From Silene noctiflora (taxonomy: Eukaryota; Streptophyta; Magnoliopsida; Caryophyllales; Caryophyllaceae), in the NCBI GenBank assembly GCA_009801015.1, contig VHZZ01029697.1:1-24019 (forward strand): DNA of 24,019 bases. Reading direction: 5' to 3'. Below the pieces are notes generated by a model, which saw only the letters and a list, made by a program, of their open reading frames with translations, ran no database searches and was not told the origin of the DNA. Shown here piece by piece: positions 18,018 through 24,019 of the stretch. The number at the start of each line of letters is the position of its first letter. Positions within the stretch are counted from its first letter, which is position 1. The translations under genes were made by a program, and so were the position numbers.

Positions 18018-18142
18018 ACTTTCTGCCCCTTGAAAAAAAGGAGATTTTCGGCTTTAATATAAAGGTAATAGTACGTGCCTTTGATCCTCTATATTCAGGG
18101 TTGGGTACTTTCTTCCATTAACTTAAATTCATAAAATACTTA

Positions 18143-18250
18143 AATACAAAGGCTTCCACTGAATCCGTTGCTTCCCCGTGTGCATCCTCTGGATCTAGTT
18201 CATCTACCTCCTCGGCGAATACCTCCTCTTTTTATCTTCTTTATCAGTAA
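18143..18250 (+). other. Ser-rich coding-like stretch
   Basis: The frame reads Asn-Thr-Lys-Ala-Ser-Thr-Glu-Ser-Val-Ala-Ser and then a run of mostly Ser (Ser-Ser-Gly-Ser-Ser-Ser-Ser-Thr-Ser-Ser) before ending in TAA at 18248-18250. There is no ATG. The Ser codons are mixed (TCC, TCT, TCA, TCG, AGT), so this is not a simple DNA repeat, which is what would be expected from selection on a protein. It may be a relic of a Ser-rich linker; family unknown. Confidence 0.22.
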
Positions 18251-18565
18251 ATACCGCTTCCGCGGGGGCTCTTTCTTCTAGGCCGTACCATAACATAAAG
18301 GCCATCAAAGGGTGGTGGGTCGAGCGACGCATCTGCCCCTCCCTACTAGACTTCTAACCTAGGGAAGATCAACTACCTCTCCTAATGTAGCTGTTGACGA
18401 AGTACCTAACGATTCCACAAGGAAAGTAAGATTAGAGGTCTATATACCTAAGGACCTTTCTATCCCTATTCATGATCGGCTATAGCTTTTATTTCCGAAA
18501 GAGCTTGCATTTTTCCTTCCTCCGGGTTCCTGAAGAAATTCTTTTGAGTCTTCATCTGCACCTGT
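18251..18565. other. anonymous spacer, no gene seen
   Basis: A run at about 18384-18485 translates without stops as Asn-Val-Ala-Val-Asp-Glu-Val-Pro-Asn-Asp-Ser-Thr-Arg and on, again coding-like but with no start and no recognised family. Confidence 0.45.
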
Positions 18566-18575
18566 CCCCCCCCCC
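18566..18575 (+). repeat. C10 homopolymer run
   Basis: Ten C, followed by TATATGG. It is the opposite-strand counterpart of the G10 run at 3994-4003. Both sit beside short TA-rich motifs. Confidence 0.75.
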
Positions 18576-20596
18576 TATATGGTTGCTATTCTTTCTTCTT
18601 CGACGAAGGTACCCTTTTTTAATATAATATAGGTTAGGTATTGTACCGCATCACCCTCGGCCTCCTGGGGTAAGTTCTCTTGATTGAAGGGAAGAGAAGA
18701 GGTAGGTCGCCGATCGCTCGATAGCCTATAATCTCTATCTCTAGGCCCTTACCTATACTTTGTTTTAGATTTAGAATGAAATTCACACTTATGTACTACT
18801 TGCCTTTTTTCTTATGCTAAAAATAAAGCTATTTCGTTTGCTCCGGTATCAGGGCGAAGCTCCTTGTAATTAATTAGGTCTATCGCACGTCACACTTGAC
18901 TTTGACGATCTCCAATCTCAGATTTAAATTCGAATCAGCTTCTTAAAAAGGGAGGGGCAAACCACCCACTTACTTACTACTTCAACCATTCTCAATCTCC
19001 CAATCGGAATGCCAATTCATAGGCATGCATGTTTTGCAGAATACCACTCACTACTTTTGCTAATTAAAGTCTAGTTCGTATAACTATTCATCAGATGATA
19101 AGAGACCCGTAGACAGACATTCCCTCTACCCGGGAAGGAAGACTCTATCTACTTGCGCACTTTATGTTTTATGTTTGAAAACTCAAAAATGTTGTTGGCT
19201 AAAAAGTTGTTTTGGTTATGCAATCTTGGACCCAACTAGTAAGATTAGCGACCAGGCGTATCATGTATGAATTTTCCTTATAAATTTCCATAGAATCAAT
19301 TGTAGTCTAGGACAGTAAACCTTTCTATAATCTTATCTAAGACTATATATAATTATGGTTTCGATGGATTCTCACACTTTTCGTGAACACACTCACTAGT
19401 ACAAGCGGAATCATAATATAGTAGGGGCTTTCTTATTTCAATCTATGAAGCATATGCTGCCGTAGAATCCTGTACTGGGCCTGGTAAGTACCAGAGGACA
19501 GTGAGACGCGGGTGTTCCGCAGTCGACAAGAGCCCACTTCTTTTTAGTTTTAGTGCTTCCTCTTCTCGGGATGTAACCAAAGGGGATCTCCGACCTTGCC
19601 TTGTTTTAAAGGCTGTCTTCCCCGTTTATGAGTTTTCTCGCAATTTTTAAAGTTATCGCTCATGCGTCTAAAAGTACAGCTTGTCTTTACTTAAGTTTAT
19701 AGGCCTTGTCCTTGACAAGAGAAAGGATCCCCTTGCTTGCTTAGGGGTGAGTGGAAACGATTGGGGGTTTCGGGGACTTTGGTTTACTTACAAGTTAGCT
19801 TTCATTTACTACCTAATGTTCCGCTCCACTTATGGATCTTTTCTTAAAAGCTGAACCCCAGGTTAGGATATCTCGTATTATATAATTCTTCTTTCCATGG
19901 AAACTCTAATCTCGGCAGGATAGATACCTCCTCTTTTTTCATCAGTAGCTTTCTCTACTACTTACTCTAACCTACTGAGCTGTGTTTAAATGAAAAGGTC
20001 AGGCCTTTTGAGTTAGTTTTACAGGGTAGATTTCTTTCTTGGACCAGTGCCTTCCCGCCATCAGCTTATGCTTGACCATTCATCATAAGTTTGAACTCGC
20101 GATACATCCCGCTTTCCACCTTATCACAAGAGTACTCAGCGCCCTCTTGGATGGACACTCCTTAGCAAGCCATAGCGTTGGCATTCGAAAGCCACACTGG
20201 CTACGTCTCTTCGCTTAGTTTGACCTTCACTATATATTTATTCTCTATCCTATCGCACCGCAAATGAGTTTGAAAAGCTTCTTGATTTTAGCTTGAGTTA
20301 TGGAACTATGATAAAAAATACGAGGCCTTGGGATCAACCTTAGGCCCTTTAGGTTCTTTAGAGCTTTAATGTTTAAAGGGATTACCTATATATTTAACGA
20401 GCAGTGGTATTTTCATATAGGGAGATACCTCAAATATCTTGGACGAGCTTTCCGTTTCTTTAAAGCCAGATAGGGATGAAAGCCTAAAGTGTATTAGTGA
20501 GAATGGCACATGCCACCCCTTATACCCGATGTCACCAGATTTCCGTCTACCCTTTGACTTGCAAAGGGCTTCGCGCCTATAAGTATAAATGAAGGA
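18576..20596. other. anonymous spacer, no gene seen
   Basis: About 2 kb with no frame above the reporting size and no RNA gene, the emptiest part of the window. Small items are a 17-nt A/T-only tract (18615-18631), a 7-mer tandem TTATGTT near 19161-19175, and a 6-bp stem CTGGTA/TACCAG at 19481-19494. Confidence 0.5.
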
Positions 20597-20785
20597 TTGG
20601 GTGGTAGTTTAATGAGGTTGTCAGTAGAAAAGATGCTTGACCAACCAAGAGTTGGACTTTTCTTGGGTAGCTATTACCATTATCATGGAATCTTAAACCC
20701 CAGGAGGGACAAGCAGTTCCTTTGCTCAGCTTGGTTCGAAAAAAGGAAGGCTTGCCAAATCAAGGTTAGGTTCGTAAGCGTGTAA
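20597..20785 (+). other. unassigned 62-codon open frame opposed by a minus frame
   Basis: TTG first, internal ATG at 20612. It is Tyr/His-rich in the middle (Tyr-Tyr-His-Tyr-His) and basic at the end. A minus-strand frame (20683-20949, GTG first) overlaps. Neither is recognised. Confidence 0.08.
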
Positions 20786-20811
20786 GGAAAAGAATGCAGC
20801 GAGCGAAAGCC

Positions 20812-20840
20812 CTTACCTAGAGGTAAGAATATAAGAATAT
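20812..20840. repeat. 7-bp inverted repeat and tandem 8-mer
   Basis: CTTACCT, AG, AGGTAAG form an inverted repeat with a two-base centre (20812-20827). The right arm runs into an exact tandem of AAGAATAT at 20825-20840. Confidence 0.7.
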
Positions 20841-20949
20841 CATGCATCTCCCCTGTTATCTCGACGAGATAGGTCTCTCTTTTCAAAGATAGGGAGCAAG
20901 ACGGGCTTCTTGGGCTTCCGCCCGCTAACTGTCTCCATAGGATAATCAC

Positions 20950-21763
20950 GCCGTCTTCGTACCTTGCTATTATCCCTCCCTCACAAACTACGCCCTCTTT
21001 GGATACTCTTTCCTCATAGGGGATCCGCGACTCACGAACGGTATTATAAAGTCCTCTTGCCTTATTGTATGGTCCGGACGAAAGGAAGGAGTGGAATGAA
21101 TAGACATCGATCCTTGATCGTCTTCCTTGATTTGGTTAATTTGGAACAAGAAAGCCCTTTCCAGTTACAGCCGGGGACGAGTCAACTTCTACTAGTACTA
21201 CATTGACACTCTTCTACTTATATAAGAATGCTACGCTATACCGTGTATCGGTTATGTCGCCAGCTACATTTACGCCTGGATGGTGTAAAACAAAAGCTAC
21301 CACTCACTACCTGCAAGCCTAAAGTAAAGACTACCAGTCCAACGGGTCTTTCATCCAAGCAATCCACCTATTCATAGAACCAAGCATAGGTTTCTGTCAA
21401 TAGGAGCACTTCAGTCAAGTACTGAAAGCAAGGAATGAGCGAGGGAAAGAGATCGCAGTATTGATAAATTCTTCTATTATTAAATAAGCTCGAAACGGAT
21501 TCTTCCAAAAGTTGGCTCATGCCATCATTCCCTCTATGCTTTGTTTAAAGGACTTTGCGGCCTAGCACTGTTATGTGGGGTGTATGCGGGATCAAAATAA
21601 ATTGGCACCGTCCTCTTCTAAATAAACTATAAGCCAAAGTGTAAAGAACGGCATGTTGGCTAGCTACATTATGAAAGAATCGCCTGAGGATTTCGCTCGA
21701 GGCCTGGCTGTCTGTATAAAAGTCGCTGGGCTTGAACTCTTTCCCGAGGTAAAAGAAATCCCT
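20950..21763. other. anonymous spacer, no gene seen
   Basis: An 80-codon frame opens at TTG 20964 and is not recognised. The remainder has no frame or RNA gene of note. Confidence 0.45.
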
Positions 21764-22039
21764 CTATAATATAAAAGAATCGAGAGATCCACATACTTTC
21801 GTGGGACGCACGTGTGTGAGGAGAAGCCGCAGGGCTTTGTGGGATAGAAATTGACGCCAGATCCCCTCTTGTACCCCACTTCCTGTTCTAATTATAAAGT
21901 TAAAGAGCTCTCGGGTCGGTATGACCTTACGAGATTTTCCTTTCTTGTAGTAGCCTTTGTAGCAAGACGCGTCCTTTCGTTGCCTTAGCCCTGCTCTTAA
22001 TCGAGCGGCTAACTTACCGACTCCACCTTTTAATTTCAA
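21764..22039 (-). other. unassigned basic open frame without ATG
   Basis: Minus-strand frame of 91 codons from a TTG. It is open about nine codons further upstream to a TAA, and contains no ATG anywhere. The first 40 residues are extremely basic (Lys-Leu-Lys-Gly-Gly-Val-Gly-Lys-Leu-Ala-Ala-Arg-Leu-Arg), like an RNA-binding or ribosomal protein tail. A mixed second half follows. A second minus frame overlaps (21664-21879). I recognise no family. Start by RNA editing of ACG is known in plant mitochondria, but no suitable ACG lies at the beginning. Confidence 0.15.
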
Positions 22040-23396
22040 TGCACGTCCTCCAAAGGGATCCTCCTTATATTATAAGCTTTTGTATATATATTAAAAAGGA
22101 AAGAACTGTACTTAGGGATTGGGATTCCGGGACGTGCTACTCTTAGTAGATATGGAAAGAATGTAGATTACTAAAACCATCTTTGGGCTGTGAAAGACTT
22201 GACATCATCATCAAGATTGGCGCCATTCCACTGGTAAACTTCTCATAAATAGGGGGGATTTATACGCGAAGTAGGGTTTTTTTATTATAGCGGAGCATTG
22301 GTGACTTACTTGGTAGTGTAGTCGGTCATCAACCCTTAAACAGAGCCTTATGCGTACCTATGCCTAGCTTATGCCTATAGCAATTCGTATGAGTCTACTA
22401 GATTAAGAAGTCACAAACGAGACTTTGTTAAGATTATACCCTTTAAACTTTTTTTTAATCTCCTCTCTATAGAAGGCAGCATCAAGTGACATATAGTTCA
22501 GTCTTCTCTTGCTGAGAGCCTGGCACTTCCCCCTAAAATAGACTAGCTGGCCGGGGGCCTCTCTCTTGCCGCTCATATAATCACGAGTATCTTAACTGGT
22601 CATTGGCTCGGGGTTTAGAAAGGATCCTCTAGTTATAGTATAATATAGGCTGTGGCACCAACCCAACCTCTGAATCCTAGCTCATGATAGGCCTGGGAAA
22701 AGAGGTGCACCTTTTGCGAGAGTGAGAGTTAGATCTTGTGCTCTTTGTTCATATACTATGGCAATGCTTGGGAAGGCATTCCTTTGTTTAGCATGTGCTC
22801 TTGTGTGAGGCAGGGTAGGTCGGCCAGGTTTCTGAGAATACAAGATCCTAGACCCGAGGAGATTGGAGAGGGTAGGCAGGATCTGAAAAGAGACCAAAGA
22901 TCGGGCTGAAAAAGACCAAGCAAAGTCTAATATAGGAAGGAGGCTCTCGGGGCTATATTGAGAAGTGACATTGCGCTACCCAGCATTAACTGCGGCGACT
23001 GCCTCGTTTTTTCTTATAGAAGAGTATGCCCTTTATTCGCACTTAGTCCTTTTATCTTTATGTGGAGGAGGTTGTTCAATGACTTAGATGGACTTTATCA
23101 TGGCCCACCTCAATGCCTCTTTCCGACACAGTATGTCAATGCAATGCTTTCATTAAATTTCTTTTCTTTTACTAATGGGCCCTTTTTCTTTGTTTCGGCT
23201 ACAGGAATTTGAAATTGGACTGACTTTATCCCATTCCAGGAGGGTAGGTATAACTATACTATAACTATAAAGGATAGGGAAGCAAACTCATAAGAAGACG
23301 AGAGGCTCATATTTTATTATTACAATAGAGTTGTAGAATTTTACACTTTTAAGGGGTTAGCCAGTTGTTAAGAATTTTAAATTTCCTTTATATTGT
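22040..23396. other. anonymous spacer, no gene seen
   Basis: Contains a TATA-rich tract (22083-22097), the decayed tandem at 22348-22381 and two small frames (22682-22897 minus, 22958-23212 plus, TTG first) with no recognised family. No RNA gene was seen. Confidence 0.5.
22348..22381 (+). repeat. decayed tandem repeat, three units of about 11 nt
   Basis: TTATGCGTAC, CTATGCCTAGC and TTATGCCTATAGC follow one another, sharing TATGC and CTA. It is an imperfect short tandem array. Confidence 0.6.
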
Positions 23397-23627
23397 ATGG
23401 ATTGGAAAAACTCTCCTAAAGGGAGAAGGTTGAGTAATCGACGAGCTCTTTATTTCCCGGATGATGATGACACACGCGTACCCTGTATTACAATTCCCGA
23501 GGATGCTCTACTCGGGGTTCGGGATTATGGTTGTCTTGTCGTTTACTCAAATACGAGCATTAAATGTGGCAGGTACCGGTTGAATGGACTCGTCGGCCTT
23601 TCTTCCTCACCACCCGCACCTATATAA
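23397..23627 (+). CDS. unassigned 76-codon ATG frame
   Basis: ATG 23397 to TAA 23625-23627. The start is basic (Met-Asp-Trp-Lys-Asn-Ser-Pro-Lys-Gly-Arg-Arg), followed by an acidic patch Pro-Asp-Asp-Asp-Asp-Thr-Arg at residues 21-27 and a mixed, hydrophobic-periodic part reading Ile-Pro-Glu-Asp-Ala-Leu-Leu-Gly-Val-Arg-Asp-Tyr-Gly, ending in Ser/Pro. This balanced composition is the most protein-like of the small ATG frames. It follows an AT-rich stretch. No family was recognised; it may be a fragment of a larger gene. Confidence 0.22.
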   Translation: MDWKNSPKGRRLSNRRALYFPDDDDTRVPCITIPEDALLGVRDYGCLVVYSNTSIKCGRYRLNGLVGLSSSPPAPI

Positions 23628-24019
23628 AGGAGTTCGAGCTTTTCGTAGAAAAAAAGATTATAGCAAGACATCTAATTCTAATTAAAGCATTATTAGGAAT
23701 TCGCGTACACTTTTAGGAGACTTGACTTTGTCCTTTCGTCTCTTAAGACTTTTCCTTTTCCCTTTTACAGCTATCAATACCAATACACCAATCCATAGAA
23801 TATAGCAGAGTGGCTTCCAAGCTGGTCCTGGAATTGGCGTTAAATCAACTTTGACTAACTCGCATATAATGCGGGCCAAGAGATTTCCTTCTATCGACAG
23901 CTAACTGCTTAATCGCATCCATCATTACTTATGCTGCTCCCGTAGATGAATTTCTCCTCTGTAAAGACTCCCTCTATAGAAAAATCTTTTAGGTTTGGTA
24001 AATCCCTTAGTAACTACTC
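23628..24019. other. anonymous window end, no gene seen
   Basis: A 65-codon minus frame (23682-23879) has a hydrophobic middle of roughly 18 residues (Pro-Leu-Cys-Tyr-Ile-Leu-Trp-Ile-Gly) followed by a Lys/Arg-rich tail, but no recognised family. The end of the window shares no terminal repeat with its start. Confidence 0.4.

Larger units (their letters stand above)
1..24019. other. gene-poor plant mitochondrial intergenic DNA
   Basis: Both strands were read for landmark plant mitochondrial sequences: starts of cox, cob, atp and nad genes, ribosomal protein genes, rRNA cores, tRNA T-arms and group II intron domain V. None was recognised. No ATG-initiated frame exceeds 112 codons, and frames are scattered over both strands without order. 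Texture and composition (GC in the low 40s % by spot counts, many AAGAAAG/CTTTC runs, short A/T-only tracts) resemble the large intergenic spacers of angiosperm mitochondrial genomes. That assignment is inference from overall look, not from a recognised gene. A nuclear copy of mitochondrial DNA remains possible. Confidence 0.65.

Noticed and set aside
21764-22039. Basic minus frame considered as a ribosomal protein
   Set aside because: No Met codon, no family signature recognised, and an overlapping frame on the same strand. Kept only as an unassigned frame.
1-24019. Retroelement or mitovirus relics, insertion sequences, CRISPR arrays
   Set aside because: No reverse transcriptase, integrase, RNA polymerase or transposase motif was recognised in any frame, and there are no regularly spaced repeats.

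Overview
This window looks like gene-free, non-coding DNA from a flowering-plant mitochondrial genome. The support is indirect. GC is in the low 40s % by hand counts of a few lines. The texture is mixed-purine with scattered AAGAAAG/CTTTC runs, there are dispersed short A/T-only tracts, no long reading frame occurs (the longest ATG frame is 112 codons), and a plant mitochondrial promoter nonamer (CRTAAGAGA type) is present once. I recognised no standard mitochondrial protein gene, rRNA, tRNA, group II intron core, plastid insert or transposase on either strand. I cannot name the species, and a nuclear copy of mitochondrial DNA cannot be excluded.

Layout. 1-2.4 kb: unassigned sequence with a divergent repeat (139-166) whose partner lies 16.4 kb away, and an open frame with a Ser/Ala-rich start. 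2.4-4.2 kb: two adjacent coding-like blocks, a degenerate tetranucleotide tract, an 8-bp stem, a G10 run followed by a hairpin, and an A13(TA)n tract. 4.2-9.3 kb: anonymous sequence with small tandem duplications, stem-loops, a 16-bp palindrome and one 82-codon ATG frame. 9.3-11.4 kb: the most coding-like part, with a 112-codon ATG frame (hydrophobic N-terminus, basic tail) and a 0.3-kb patch open in three frames. 11.4-16.6 kb: anonymous sequence with a 105-codon frame, a possible three-way-junction fold and the promoter-like nonamer. 16.6-18.3 kb: a cluster of Ala/Ser/Thr-rich coding-like fragments. 18.3-24.0 kb: almost featureless, with one minus-strand basic frame lacking ATG and a 76-codon ATG frame near the end.

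The strongest unexplained signal is an 11-nt near-palindrome, RARGCNGCYTY (core AAAGCNGCTTT). It occurs at ten places, against well under one expected from base composition by hand estimate. Copies read Lys/Glu-Ala-Ala-(Leu/Phe/Ser), often inside short Ser/Ala/Thr-rich open stretches. It could be a dispersed DNA element or debris of a repeated coding sequence. No operon or pathway can be reconstructed here.
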